Shown: one piece after another, positions 1 through 14,600 of the stretch | Layout: every line of letters starts with the position of its first letter | Position numbering within the stretch: the stretch's first letter is position 1 | Source of the DNA: Rehmannia glutinosa | Lineage: Eukaryota > Streptophyta > Magnoliopsida > Lamiales > Orobanchaceae | DNA: 64,000 bases | Direction: 5' to 3' | Assembly: GCA_016081115.2 (NCBI GenBank) | Contig: CM071935.1 | Location: forward strand, 28,506,075 to 28,570,074 | Notes under the pieces: model-generated | The model's input: the letters and a program-made list of their open reading frames with translations, nothing else | Told to the model about the DNA's origin: nothing | Database searches by the model: none | Program-made: the position numbers and the translations under genes

Positions 1-488
1 TTTTCAACAAAATCAGCCTGGAATTCCTTGCGAACGAGCAAAACATTAGTAAAACGTTTAATTGTTCAAGATAATTATATTGTCTTCTTGCAGGTGCTTG
101 CAATTAGATATATTATACGTAAAAAAAGATCAAAAACAAAAAGGTTATTAAGTTTAAACAAAAAGAACAAATATAATAATTAATGCAGTACACAAATTTG
201 GAAAGTTTGCTTTCCATAATTCTTTATATAATTTTAAAAAGTAGTTCATTTAAAGAAAGTTGACTATAAAAAACAATCAAATCTCAAATATTTATTATCT
301 CTTAGTTTTCAATATGATTTTATTACTTTTTTTAGTAATGTGATTTAGGTGGGAAAATATTGTGTTACTGTTCCTAGAATAGTCTCATCCAATCACAAGC
401 TCAAATTCATCTTGTTTCTTCAAATTTGTTTTTTTAACAAAGTACAAAATCTTGGGAAGAGTGGCCCTGAGTAGGGTACCCACTCATT
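1..488. other. AT-rich intergenic spacer
   Basis: No coding pattern, RNA gene or clear repeat boundary is seen here. The stretch is AT-rich with short homopolymer runs. It ends at the TAA target duplication of the Harbinger-type element that starts at 492. Confidence 0.6.
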
Positions 489-491
489 TAA

Positions 492-1436
492 CGGCTCGTT
501 TGGGAACTTTGATGGGATAAGATAAGCTTTTGGGGATTGCATGTGATAGGATTATATTTATCACACTTGTAGGTTGCAAACTTTTGTTTGGGATTATGTA
601 TTATTTTTTTCCCTTATTATCGAAAGAGTGCTTATATTGTGTTTGGGAATTATGATTAGAAGTGATTAACATGGAAATGACAAAAATGCCCTAACTTCAA
701 GTCTCACCTGGTCTTGTTGTCCATTCCTCATTGTCTTCTTCCACACATCCACAACCCTATACAAATTGGAGTCACCATCACCAACTAAACAAAATAATAA
801 TACATAAAAAGAGGACCAAAATTCAAGAAAAGAAAAGATGAGAAAAGACTCTTCCCAATGGACACACTTCTTTGCAATGAGCTTCTCCAAGAAATCTTCC
901 ACCGCGTCCGCCACCGTCTCGCCCCGTAACCCTCGTCTCAAGCGGTGGCACCGCCTCCTCCGCTCCTCCTCCTTACAATCCCACCGCCATCACTTTTTTC
1001 TCCGCCTTTCTTACACAGCACTCATTTCTCTCTTCTCTTTTCATCTCCGCCGCAGGCGGTGGCGGCAACGGCGGCGAAGATCCTCTCCTACTTACCATCG
1101 CCTCTTCTTGCCCCAACCTCCGGCACCTCCGTTTCTTGAGCTCCCCTGTATCTCCTCTCTCTCTCTACACTCTCTCAACTTCTTGTAATTATGTATAGAT
1201 TCAAGGGTAAAATAGGGAGAATAAGTCCTTTAGGAAGGGTAGTTTTGTAATTTCAGCGCATGTGATTGGTTGGTATTATATAATAACACCTTGGCCCTGT
1301 GATCCAGTTTCACCCATTTTGCTGATTATTTAGCGGGCCGAATCCTATCACACGGGCCCTTATCAGAAAATACAAACGTTGTGAAAAGGTGGGATAAGGA
1401 CTTTTTCCTCCCTTTTCATGAATCTCAAAACAGCCC
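492..1436. mobile_element. Harbinger/Tourist-type non-autonomous element carrying a host gene fragment
   Basis: A 945-bp element flanked by the 3-bp duplication TAA (489-491 and 1437-1439), the target preference of PIF/Harbinger elements. The left end reads CGGCTCGTTTGGG and the inverted right end GGGCTGTTTTGAG, so the terminal repeats are imperfect. Subterminal segments also correspond in inverted orientation: TGTGATAGGATT occurs near 544 and, reversed, near 1349. There is no transposase. The middle (about 680-1187) differs in base composition from the ends and holds an F-box/LRR gene fragment, so this resembles a Pack-type element. Superfamily assignment rests on the short TSD and end sequence only. 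Confidence 0.62.
858..1187 (+). pseudogene. F-box/LRR protein 5'-end fragment, frameshifted
   Basis: An ATG at 858 opens a frame reading MDTLLCNELLQEIFHRV, which fits the start of a plant F-box domain (L-x-E-L-L-x-E-I-F-x-R). That frame stops after about 23 residues. The homology then continues in a second frame (VSPRNPRLKRWHRLLRSSS, the F-box tail) and in a third (ending SCPNLRHLRFLSSPVSP, typical of the region before the first leucine-rich repeats). At least two indels therefore separate the pieces. The best family match from memory is the F-box/LRR-repeat protein 4 group of SCF ubiquitin ligase adaptors. The preceding 150 bp resembles a leader, so part of a 5'UTR may have been captured too. 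No LRRs follow, so it cannot encode a working protein. Confidence 0.6.
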
Positions 1437-1440
1437 TAAG

Positions 1441-2195
1441 GATATACATATCAAACCATATAATTTAATATTGTATGTACCCATCCCAACCTGATTAAGA
1501 ATTTACAGGTATTACCCGTACCCATCCCAATCCATTTGGTGATACCCGCATACTGCCCGTACCCACCCAAAACCTTTTCATTTTATATAAAAACTTATAA
1601 TTACATGAATATTTAAATGGGTACCCCTACAAGAATTAGTTATTATACAAAAAAATGTTTAATATGTTAAATCTTAATAATTGTAACAATTAATCATATT
1701 CAATTTTGCAAGTCACAACAGAATATCATTATTCATCAAATAAATCAAAAGTAACACATAAATACAAATGCAACAAATAAATTTCTTAAAATTATAAATT
1801 CAACACTAATACATCATTTAATCCATTTAACCACATCATCAAACATGAAATTTTATCAAACTTGACAAGATTTTAAAAAAAAAAGAGTTAATGGGATCAC
1901 ATATTCAAAGAAAGTAACAACTTTATATCTTCTTTGTACAAAATGGAATTCATGTTGAGCTTTCAAGAAGAAAGCATCTTGTTACATAAAAATAATAAGT
2001 GGAAGTTAATAAGAGGTCAACGAGTTCAAGTAGTGGGTATCCGAGGGGTTAAACCAAACTCTACCCGTACATAAATGAGTAATAATTTTTTATCCCATAC
2101 CCATCAAAAACCCAAAAAAGACTACTCATATCCGACTCATTAGGGTCCGGGCGGATGGGTACATGTGTCTACCCCTCCCGCTACCATCCCTAGTC
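1441..2195. repeat. hAT-like repeat remnant, one end only
   Basis: The right end carries CCATCCCTAG, the inverted form of the TAGGGATGG terminus used by hAT-like MITEs elsewhere in this window. Both flanks are rich in TACCCGTACCCATCCC-like words around an AT-rich centre. No matching left terminus is visible, possibly because the Harbinger-type element landed beside it. Confidence 0.4.
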
Positions 2196-2695
2196 CTGGT
2201 AAGAGAGGGACTGATGAATTTGATCTCAAATCAAATACTCAACTAACCGAGATACAATCAAATTCCCTACGAGCCTTGGCTATAAACTGAAAGGAGGATC
2301 AGCCTTCAGATAAAGCCACACAAAAGCAGAATTTTTTTAAAATAAACTCTCTTGAGGCAAACATGTATAGAACTTTATAATTAGAAATTATAAAAGGGGA
2401 ATAATTTCATATGTGTAGTACAAAGTTTTGAGATGTTCAATACACTAAAAAACTAATGTACGCAATTTGAACCATAAAATGTACCAATATTGTAGCTTCG
2501 AAATACATTTAAGGATTCATCGCCATAACTTTCTTCCTTTTGATGTGTGCTTCATCTCCTATATGGTTTCGTATACAACAAATTTCTCGTGTCGAATAGA
2601 AAATCCTCGACTACCAGAGTACATAAATTATTTATACAGGAAAAGAAAAGGAGTATAATATATCACACTCTCCATTCTTGGTTAGCGAGAAAAGC

Positions 2696-5600
2696 TTAAT
2701 GGAAAACTTGAGGTGATGCATAGTATTCGCTTTCATTAAATACGGGTCTTAAATCTTCTTTGCACATAAAATCCAAAGGAAATGAAACAAGATGTCCCTT
2801 CACAGATTTTAATCTTTCCATAGGATCTGTGCCAGTGACATCTCCATTTTGGTAGGTTTCAAGCTTGTTTGGGGCTATTCCTAAATCCGTAGTGGTATGC
2901 CCAATTTTTCCCTCCAGAAGCTCATGGATTGTCGGAGTGAAACCCTGCATGAAATCGCATGAGTTAAGCAATAGAAAATTGAATATAAAAACAAATGGAG
3001 ATGGTAGCTTCAACATACCTTGTATGTATCAGATCATTTGGTATACAAGAAAAGACATCTTGGTAGATCATCGTATTTGTCTGCCAATGCCACATTTAAA
3101 CCAGGATTTAGTTGAATTTGGATTATAATGGTAAATGTAAAATATTTGATGCATTAAAATACAGTTCCAATACAAAAACACTATACCAAAGCCAATAGAG
3201 GGGTAGGGGGCGGGGGCCAATACAGACAGTATAGACAAAACAAAGACAGGGCCGAGCACGAAGTGGAAAATGATCTCAGTGGATTTCAAAGGAAAACCAA
3301 TCTTCGTAAGATTATTTTTTATGGTTAATTACGAAAACACCCTTGAGGTTCAGTATAATTACAAAAAAACTCACCTATCTTTCAAAATTACAAATACCCC
3401 CCCCCCCAACATATGTTTTTATTTTACAAATTGCACCCTCAAGAGGGGAAATTAGTGAAATAAATACAAATATCAAGGGGGTGTTTGTAATACCTTAAGG
3501 AGGTGGTTGTAACTTTGAAAGATAACTGGAGTATTAAGGGGGTTTCAGTATTAAGCTCAAATTCAGGGGTAGTTTTTGTATTTTACACTTTTTTTGGTCA
3601 GAATTACTCAAGCCAAAGAAACGGGATGCTTGAAATCATAGCTGAATACTGAAACCCTCACCTTTGCAGTTGCCATCCATATATCCTTATAGGTTGAATC
3701 AACCACGGGGTCTCTTATTTGATTAATCTAAAACAGTAAAAAAAAAAAAAAGCGTGTGAAAGCATGACACAAGAATTCGTTTTCAATTTATTTTCTAGGA
3801 CACCACTATGAATACAGCTTTGTGAAACGTTTAATCTAACCTCTCCAGCATGAAGACCAATGTGTTCAGACCATAGTGAAAGGCGAAGACTCAATGCAAA
3901 TTTTCCAGCTTTCCAAGGCCTCCCCCCTATCCATGAATCAACGAATTCTTTGTCCTCGATTAGTACTCCAATCTGAAAATATTAAATCCAGTTACAAACC
4001 AGCAAAAAGCAGTACCTCACTTTTCAACCTTTTTCAGTTGTGAGGTGGCATGTGCTGACAAATATTATGAGACAATCTTTATGAAAAGATCAACACAAGA
4101 TAAAGGCAAGGCTGACAGACCAAATGGAAGTAATCCTAACCCCAGCTAGGATCAGATAAGAGTGAAAATGGACTAAAACCATCTCGAGATCACAAAAAGT
4201 ACGACCAGCTTGAGAATCAACTGCTATTAAAACCTTTTCACTGTAGATAGCTTAATACTTTAAATGTAAGACAAGCAACTTAACACAATCAAAAGGTAAA
4301 CCACATACAGTATCTGGTATCTATCAATTCCAACCACAATTAGAGAGCTCAAACACATGGGAATTGCTATCTTTCCCTAAATTGACAAAATTCATGTGCA
4401 ATTAACTTGCTAAAAAGAAAATAGCAAGAAGTTTCAGAATGAGTTTAGATCATACCTCGGAATCTCTAGATCCAAGTAAACTTCTGTCATTAATATTAGC
4501 AGAGCCAATCAACGTAGTGTGGTCATCAATAATCATGATCTTGCTATGGACATAAACCTGAAATAATATACTAACATCAAAATCCCCAGCTCAATGAACA
4601 TTCATCCATACCAAACCAAGGTTCCAAAACAGGCTAAACGAAAAGCAACTTAAGTTGTCCTTTTAGTATTTTAGTTTTGGTTTTCTTTATTCTTCTTTCT
4701 TTTGGGGTGGGGGTGAGGGAGGATAGTTCGAGTTGTATGTGAACTGTGTTGATCTAAGCATGCGAAACATTGTCGAGCAGAGAGACGTGTGCAAAAAATC
4801 CAAGTCCAGACATTACCAATTGTATTTGCAAACACTAAGTTTTTCCATTGAATGAAAATTGCAATTGCTTTTTCATAATACAAATGGCTAACATCACATC
4901 CCAACAAATACTTGGCAATCATTCAATTCTAAAATCAGTTAACTACCCAGAGAAATAATTTTTCATTGAAAACCCAAGGAGTTCAGGGTAAAAAAGTTAA
5001 TCCTATTTGATATTTTACTCTTAAACAGATAATAAATGATTTGAACAATTATTTTCTCATGGAACATACTCCACAGTCCTGATGAAAGAGTTCACTAAGG
5101 CAAGTAATAAAAGTCATAACAACTGAAAATGAAAAAGATTTGATTGACTATCAAGAAAAAACTCAAACCATAGTAGAGATGAAATGAAAGAAGTGAGATC
5201 ACTCGAGAACTGGACATCCATGATCAAGGAAAAGCAGGTGCGAAAAATTCTCCAAAAGAAAAATGTATGTGTACCTGACTAGTAGCAACAGGACCATCGT
5301 CAAAAAGTTTGCCGTAAGCTCTTAGACCATAAAAAGATATGTAATCGTACATTCTAGGGCCAACAAGGTTATAGAGATTATGCAGTATAGAATTATTTCC
5401 TCTGCATATTGTCCGGTATTGCCAATGCATAATAGCTCTTACAGAAGCAGCACCAGAATCATCCACGCCACCCTATTAAAATTTAACAGGGTGAAAACAC
5501 AAATAATTATCTGCAACAGAAAACATACATGGCAAAGAAAGAAATGTATGTACCTGGAAACCGGGTAGCAGAGGTATGACAATAATAACCCTGAAACACT

Positions 5601-8600
5601 TCTTCTCATTGTGAGCGCGCATAATACGCCTGTATAATGCTTCTAAAACACGATTTTGAATAATTTCATCACCAGATAGACCAGAGATGAAGAATTGATT
5701 CTGAAAACAAATTACAAAAGCATGTCAGAAATAATAACTTCCGATGCTTTACAACTTATAATGCAAGAGTAACTGTGAGGATAACATCAATAGATATTTC
5801 ACGCTAATCCTACAAAAAAATTATTCTAACGTACGGCTGGCCGTCGCCAAAGTAACAAGCCTATTATGTACTTAACAAATACGACATCTTATCATGTATC
5901 TTTTATTAATCACCTTTCTTAGTATGATTTTATACTAACCTCTCTTCGCAGCCAAAGTTAAAGCTTTTCCAAGACTCACTGAAAAAATATACTTTTTTAT
6001 TTATTACTATTCATTTCCCATCACAATCTGTCTTTTCTGTCTGTTTAGCTATCTCACTAAAATAGACGGATTATTCCTCTAAAACAGACTAAGAAGGTCA
6101 ACATTGTCCAGTTAGGTAGAAACACAAATTTATCATTTTTGTAAGCAAGTTTAAGGTTTAAAAAGTAGTGAATGGCTGAAGCGTAAAGCAACAATTGCAG
6201 CATTAGGATGGAGACTGGAGACAAAATCACATCAAAGAAAAGGTTTTTATTAGGAGGGGGTGGGAAAATATAAGAATAAGACAAGCATACTTTGAAGCTT
6301 TTCCTATGCAGTGAATGCAGCATAAATTTGCATCCTGTGTGAACTTTATTGTTTAAAAAATAATAAAAAATCTTAAATTGAAATTACTTTGGAGAAATTA
6401 AAAGAGCATATACAACTCCAAAATTCTCTCAACCTAGATATATGTATAATGATAGATAACTGAAATTGGAAAAAATTAATTACAGACCTCAATGTAGACA
6501 TAGTGTTCTGCTCTGTCAATTAGTGAACAGTAAGCATTGTGAATACTTTCTTCAATCTGGCTTGTACCAGCTGACCACTGGCTGACACTCCTTATAATCT
6601 GAGAACGGTCATCCATGACAATAATAAGAGACAATCCAATATTGCAAACAAAGCACATCAATGAAGCAACTAAATAGTAAGCACTAGACAAACAAATAAC
6701 AGTGTCAATCACACCATCAGTAAAGAATTTGGTATCGATATATTGGTGATATAGTGGGAGAGAAGCAGGTTCATAAGATTGGACCTACTCTTTAATTGCA
6801 TTCATTTATGCTGAGTTTTGGCCACTCAACAAACACTTGAATTCCCTTCTCCCCACCCCCCACCCCCACCCCCCAACCCCAAATTTACTAGAAAGTGAGG
6901 GAATGATTCGGGAAATCTACGGAAAATCATGACCGAAAGAACCTTCTCAAAACGATACACAAATTGATCGAAACCGATGCTAAGATGTGCTGAACAGTAT
7001 TGGCCACATATAGAACAATACACAGGGCATTACAGATATAGTTTCTATATGAAATGTTCATGCCAAAGTTCCTTTAAGAAATAAAAATGATATGGTAATG
7101 GTAGAGTTATTCCACATTTTTTCATTATCATTTGGACTTTATATGCAAAATAGGAGCAGAGAGAATGTGTCATTATGTGTAAATAGCACGAGTAAAGATT
7201 AAATTAAATGGGTAACAGATAACTAAATATGTGAATATAAGACAGACTTGCTACATATCAGAGACTTGAAATACAATGGCAGATTTCCATGTCAAATATC
7301 CTAATGTTATGCAGGAGACGAAACTCACCTGACAGCGACATGAAACACGAGGACCAACCTGCCCAATCTCATCAGTGGAAACAACTTGACCACCTCGTTC
7401 CTGTGTTTCCCACCATTCCTTCTCTGGAACTTCCAAGCCAGGCTGCATCACATTGGAAGACAACTCGCTGTGGAGATCCAAGGTGTCAAGATCATCCACG
7501 AAACCCCTCATGGGCATATCTGAGATTAATGGTTCAATTTTGCTTTTACGGAAAAAGAAAGGACTCTTGCTAGACCTGCTTTGCTGACCATGAAGATCAT
7601 GCAGTGTGTTAAACCCATTTAATTTTGGTTCTATCTTTACAGAATCTAGCCCATCAGCTTCTTGAGGCATAAGCAACGGGACATCTTGAAATGATGATAC
7701 AGAGGAAAAGGAGTCATTTCTTTTTAAGTCTTGATGATTGCCGTAATCATTCTTATCACCAATATTTATCTCTTTGCTTTTTCCCAGATAATGAGGAATA
7801 ACCATGTGGTGCTGAGGCAAGAGTAGTGGAATTGCTTGTTCATTTGGGGCCTTATTTCTCTGGCAGATCATGAAAAGAAAAAAAAAATCACATGAAATTC
7901 CCAAGTCAAAATAACATATCACTTCCAACAAGAAAAAAATTCAACCTTTGCATAGTTCCATCGCTGTACAAAATGTCGGGCTACATCACGGCAAGGTGGC
8001 CCCCAAAGGGCACAGTGGACATCATGCCAAGGCATGCGAGGATATTTCAGTCGATCTAATTCATCCTTCATCGTGTCCTCCCAGGAATTCGGTTCCGATT
8101 CCCTGAGATTTAGTATGAAGTCAAGCATTTGCATTAGTTCACAAAGAAGTTCACGCCGAATCTGAAACAATGCAAATCGCTAAGAAGCAAAATCCTAGTT
8201 GCCTTACAATAAAAAAAGAGTCAAAAGACTGACGTGGTTAAAAAGATGATAAAAGCAAGTAGCAAATTCCCGAACATGTTAATAACACTTGTAGCAATAA
8301 GCAGTGGTGATTCAACAGCAGAAAATAATCAGAGATTTTCATGTCTATGTATGTGGTCATGGCATCACCATCAAGATTAGAGCAAAACAAATCCCAACAA
8401 CTCAAAAATAATTAAGTGACAAGTAAACAAAATTGATGAGAAGCTAAGTAAGAATCAGCTCGGTAGCTATGGAGCTTTTTGCTTCACTAGAGAGATCATT
8501 TCAGCTTGATACTCAATCACACCCAACTACTGTCACATAGTCCATCCTCAACCAGTACAAGTTAGAACATACCGTGGATTGTAATAATCCTTGCCAGGCC

Positions 8601-11600
8601 ATATTTGAGATGGATGATCACCCACTCTATGTTCACCAGAGTCATAACGGCCAAAGCACAGATCGAGTCCTCCAACAAAACATATTTGGTGGTCCACAAT
8701 GACAATTTTTTCATGGTGGGACCTACACACAATAATATACAATATAGGCATCTAAAAGGATTGGTTTGGATTAGCATAAGCTATCAGAACAAAAGTAAAA
8801 GAGATACAAAGAAATTTCTACTCATAATGGAAAGCATACCATAGATAGACGCCGGAGGAAAAATGGTCAGGATATCTAAGCACTCTGATGTTCTCATGAA
8901 TGCCCAGGAGCTTTCTCTTGCTATGGACACTATTAATTTTGAGAGCTAAAGCGACCTCTTTGTATAGAAGAATATATACCTAGATAAACAGATACACCCA
9001 AACCACCACACATTCAAGTGAATTAGAAACGAAACAGATTGAAAGAATAATAAACCAGGCAACTTTGCGTGCTGAAAACAAAAGACCCAAGAAACAGTAA
9101 ATTCAAAGGGTGATCTATTGGAATTCGTTTCAGCTCAATGCAAGGTCTTTGAAGAGAACTCACTGCCCAAAAGAGTCCTCAATTTTAGATGTGTTTGTTT
9201 TCAAGATTTTATATGCTTTTAAGTCTGATTAGGGAAAAGGTATGTGGTAATTCACATCCACAGTAATTTTTGGTAACCAGACTTAAGTGTGAAATTCTAT
9301 TATTGGTCGAGTTTTATTTGGCTCTGAGTCATATAGGATTAGAGTTCTTAATTAAATATTAAGTATCTAAGTCCATTTTCTGGAAGGGAAGTCTACAAGG
9401 TGACTTTTGTATTTCAATGTAGCTGAATGTTGGCAAAAACTACTATTGCATTTTGCGTGAAATTGCTTCATCCCAGTAAGAGTAAAGCATTTTCCTTATC
9501 TTCTTTCTTTCTCATCTGATGACAGAATAGAGACATGGAGCAGCGGGAAGAATAACCACCATGCTTTCTCTCTATTAAACACACTTTGATATCTTAAAAT
9601 TGATTGGCCAGGCAAAGGAGACCAAGTAGTTACTCTGCAGTTTGTCGTAATAATATAGAAATTTCGACTAAGCACGTGCATCCAGTAAGAATCAATCCTA
9701 GCACAATTTCTTATTAAAGAAGCCCTTGCTGTAACTGGCTCATCTTGGTGTAGCAAACTCCAAAAGAAAATAGACATGTGCAAAGGTCAAAGGCAGCTTT
9801 TAATCCCACCACTCCACTTCTCACTCTATTACCAATGTTCTTCCTCTCTTTTGCTCCAATTTATTTTCTCATCTACCTTCTTAAAATATTGCCACATTTT
9901 CTTTCTTTCAAATAAACATATACAAGATTAGATAAATAGATTTTATATTATTTCATGAGAAAATTATTATTCCTACACAATTAAGCACATCCTTTGACTG
10001 AGCATATATTGCCTCTGTACTGTGATTATTAAAAACAAAAGTATCCAACAATGCATCCATGAGGCATCTTGTTTTAGTAACCAAAGACACTGATCGTGTG
10101 CAATCAGATATATCTGCATGCATCTCATATGTGGCTCTGTTGTTGGTACACTTAAATGATTGGACTTTTGAACCATTTACAAAATGGAGGTGTCTCCCTA
10201 GCCATTAAAATGATGTGTTCTAGAAAATATTTATCAGAAATTCTATATAAATTCAACTACCTGAACACCTTGCTTGGCTTTAGATTCCAGTAAAGAATCA
10301 AGCCTAGAGGATGCATGAAAATGAAATGGGCGCCGCATGTATAGTTCTGGGCACAGCCACCACCCACATATGAATATCTGCATCAAACATCGAGTGTGGA
10401 ACATTATTAATGAACACAGTTTATGATAATAATCACGAGAAATCAAAGGTTAGAGAAACAGACCTCTGATTTTGCTTCCTCAATGGCCAAGGAAATAGCT
10501 TCAAATGCGGCACACCCATCCACAAACCACTGAGCTTGACTACCATCTTCAATCAGACCCCGAGGAGGAGCAAAAGAGCCAAAGCGATGGGGGTGACACC
10601 AACCTTCAGGTGGTCGAAGACCAGCATCATTGATTGCGGCAACCCAATCTTTTACTTTGGCATTGCTTTTGGTTCTAAGTTTTATGCTCCTAGTGCCACA
10701 AGTCACCTAACATAGAATTCATAAGCTCCTAAAAAGACAAGTTCTTAAACTACCAAAGCAAATTGGGATAGGTTTAGTTTTCATAAAATACACAGTTAGG
10801 ATTAAATTAAAACACGGTTATATAACTAGCAAACTCCCACTTAGTACTCGTATCACTGTTTAAACTACATATGGCCACCTAAATTTGATACTCAAGTAGG
10901 CTACTCAATTCCGCATAATTCTACAGATTCAGACTTTTCAACACAAAACTCAGATAAAAGTCACGCAGGGAACAGCAGAAGTAAAAATTCAGAATCTTAA
11001 GGTGAATGCACAACAAATTAAAGCTTCAGTAAAACCAATCCTCTTGGTTAGAAGAAAGACTAAGTCAGATAAAGGAGTAGCAAGCCAATTCACAATAATT
11101 AGTGGTACAGTTAGCTATGTCTTGATTAGGAAAGTGCATCTGTGCACATGCACGGACCTCTAGAAGCATACAGAATTGTTTGTGAACAAGTTCTATTTGC
11201 AATTTTGGAATCAGAATTTATGATGAATATTTTAACATCCCAAAAAACACTGATTAAAATATGAGAAGAAGCACTAAATAGAGAATGCCTCAAAAAACTA
11301 AATGTGTTATACATGGCTTACCCTGAAATAATGGCGTAAGGGATTGTGATCGTTAACCTCTTTCGCCAAAGACACTCGGCCCTCTCCATTACCATCTGAG
11401 GCTGGTAGAACATCAAAAACAACAATGTCTAAAGGCTTCGGATCAGACGGGTCCTTAAGAAAGGCCAAGAATCCAGGTTTTAGTACAGCCCAAACCTGTA
11501 GATTATCCAAATCTATATTAGATGGCTATTCTCTACGACTTCGACAATTAGTACATCACGGAATAGATGGGCATAACGTTTATGAGCACTGATATGGAAG

Positions 11601-14600
11601 GGGCATGAGAAAAGGAGAAAGAACTGAAACATAGCAAATGAGATCAGAGTAGTCAACTCAAGCTAAAACCAAAAGTCAAAGAACAGAAAAGAAAAGGTTG
11701 TCCACCAATATACTGTAGTAGTTATCTAGCTTTCTCGGATAATCTACAACGTACAAAAAATTCATAGTTTTTCTTAAAAAAATACTGATTAATTAAAATA
11801 CACCCCAGACTCGCCTACATGCAGAAAGAATCCTAAATACTTAGCAGCCAGATGCTAACAGAAGTTAGTTTCTATGAATTCAAGTTCAGATTTCTAAGAG
11901 CCACATTTATGACTTTTCATGGGAAGGAGAACACCTTCCTAGAATGGAAATTCAGTATCATATACTTTGCATAAAGAGGCATTGGATAGTGCCTACAGGA
12001 GGACTGGAACTTAGGATTCCATGATAAATTGAATGTGCAGCAAAACTAGCAATTGAATAATAAACTTTTTAATGCACCCCTCTGTACAAAAAACTCGTTT
12101 GATGAGTACATTGAAAAAGAAAGTTAAGTTGAAGGATAGGCAGTTCTGTTATCGTTAATAAAAAGATGCTCCACTTGTGACACAAATTAACTATAATCAT
12201 ATCAAATTTAATATTCCCCCCAATTAGAACAAAGATGTAGCTGCATTAATTCAAATAGAGTAAATTACCCAAGGAAGCATACCCTCAACTATGTCAATGC
12301 ATGTGAAAAGGGAGATCCTTTATCTCTTTTATATATGAGTGGGACAAAGGGTCAATACTACTAGCAAACCACTGAGTAATGCACAAAGTAAAATACAGGA
12401 AAGGCCATTAAGGAATAACACAGAAGATTAGGTACATGTCCTTGCAAATAGACAAAGTACACAACATGAAACTATTCATATTAGCTCATGTCGCGATCAC
12501 CAAAGACAGATCAAACCTTTTGCCAATTATCTCTGCAACAACAGAACCATTGACATGAACAACATTTTGTGTCATCGGCATTGTCCATAATTTTTGGTAA
12601 ATGCTTAACCATAATGTAATCTTCCTTTAGCTTAGGACCGTACTCCGGTGAGAAAGATAACTTGGAAACTTCCAAAAACTTGCACACCTGCAATGTCAAT
12701 AATTTTGCAACAAAGTAAGCAAGGAAAAGTTTCCAGCACTACCAAGTCGAGAACAGGCCACTTAGTTAGGAGAAAATTATTCACATGTGTTTTTGTTGGG
12801 ACCAATTAGTTTTAGATAAAGTTGCTTAAAGTATAAATGTAAGTTTAAGACAATCATGACTAAATCATTCAGGAATAAGAGCCAATCACATGAGTGCATA
12901 ATTAACAACATGCTGCCTGAGACACTGCCGTTTAGTTAAAGGGCCCAAGTATAGATTTCGAACAGTATGCGGGTCACTGGCTTTCTGCCTGACTGCAGTC
13001 AACCCCCTTTGCAAAATTCTGCAAATATAAAGCATCCCCCACCCCATCCACCCAAAAAAATGGTAAAACCAAAACAAAATTAAAATTAAAAATCCCCACA
13101 CTGGATCCTCATTGCCCCATCCCAAAGCCAAAATTTCCTGGATATTCCAGTGACAACAGAAATCTCATAAAAGAAAACATTCAGATGTACTTCATAATTT
13201 TTCCAAAGACAAGTACAAATATCACTAAGCTTCAGGAAAATACTAAGCCTCACCTCTTGGGAATTCACAATATCTATATTGCTGAGAAAGTGATTTAAGT
13301 ATCCCTGCATCGCTCCTTTTGCTCGGTCGGACATTGAATACTGCCTTCCAAGTGCCGGACGAATAATTGGAAGAGCAGCTATAGATGGAACATCTCTGAA
13401 CAAAAAACCACCTGTAAGATATATAAATATTACAACAGCAATCAAAGTATTTCACTCTTTTAAAAATCCAAACAAGTCACACTTGACTAAGGAGCACCTA
13501 TTTTTAGCAATCTCATCATTGCGTAAAGGAACAGCCTCATCATCTGGCTCTTCATCATCCTGCATAACTGCTGCATGGTCTCCTAATCCTAAATTTTGAA
13601 GCCATTCTTTAACCTTTGAAAAAATTGAAGTCAGAGTAAATTAAAACAGATAACACTTAAAACACGAAACTTGAAGAAAATGGTAGTGGATACTACGCAC
13701 ACATGATTGTTCCTAGAAAGAGAATAAAAGCCTAAGGAATGTCCTAGTCATATTTACAGTGAAACACATCTACCATTCCACCATCACACCACCATGATGG
13801 CATGATATAATACCAAAACAAAGAAGTGTTTGGAAGTATGATAAAAAATTGTCGATGATGTGGAAAATACCTGCTCTTGCTTTTCATGCATCTCCTCAAT
13901 AAATTTTCGCTTCTTCAGAGCAAAGTGTAAATAAAAAACTTGCGAAGCTTTCTTCACTAGCTGCCACTTGAACTAAGAGAAAATTGAGTGACAATCAGCA
14001 CTTCAAACAATAAATTCTGATCTTTAAAGTTGATAAATGAAAGAAAAAAAATAACTCTAATATATTATATATGTCAGGTATAATCAAGATTTGCAGAAAC
14101 AATCAGATTTTAATTGATTGCAAGCTCCTACTTTATCAAAAGACAATGTAATTAAAAATACCAAACAATGAAAAATTTAAAACTTGATTTTCCTTCCATA
14201 GAGCTTTACAAGCAGAACGGGAATCTCCCCTGAGCATACGACGGCTCAAAACCTTGCGCCTTTCCAAGACCAAGGCGGGAGATGTTGGATGGGCGCGTGC
14301 CCCAGCCCGCCTTGGCGAGGCGCACCTTAGTGACAACTTCTTTTAGAAGTTTAAAAAAATGCTTTTTGTTGGCAAGAAAAGCGATTTTCACTATTTTAAT
14401 TTGGGTAGGGGATGCTGGGACAGAGATAACAAAAGAAACAAAAAAAAAGCACTGTAGTCTAGAGACAGAAACAGAAAAAAGGAAACAAAAAAAGGGGCTA
14501 GGGTTTTTATAGAAAATCTTCCATTACCCTCGCATACTTGGCCATCCTCTAACCAAACTTAAAGGGCAGTCAACCCATCATACTTGACTGATGCTAATAT

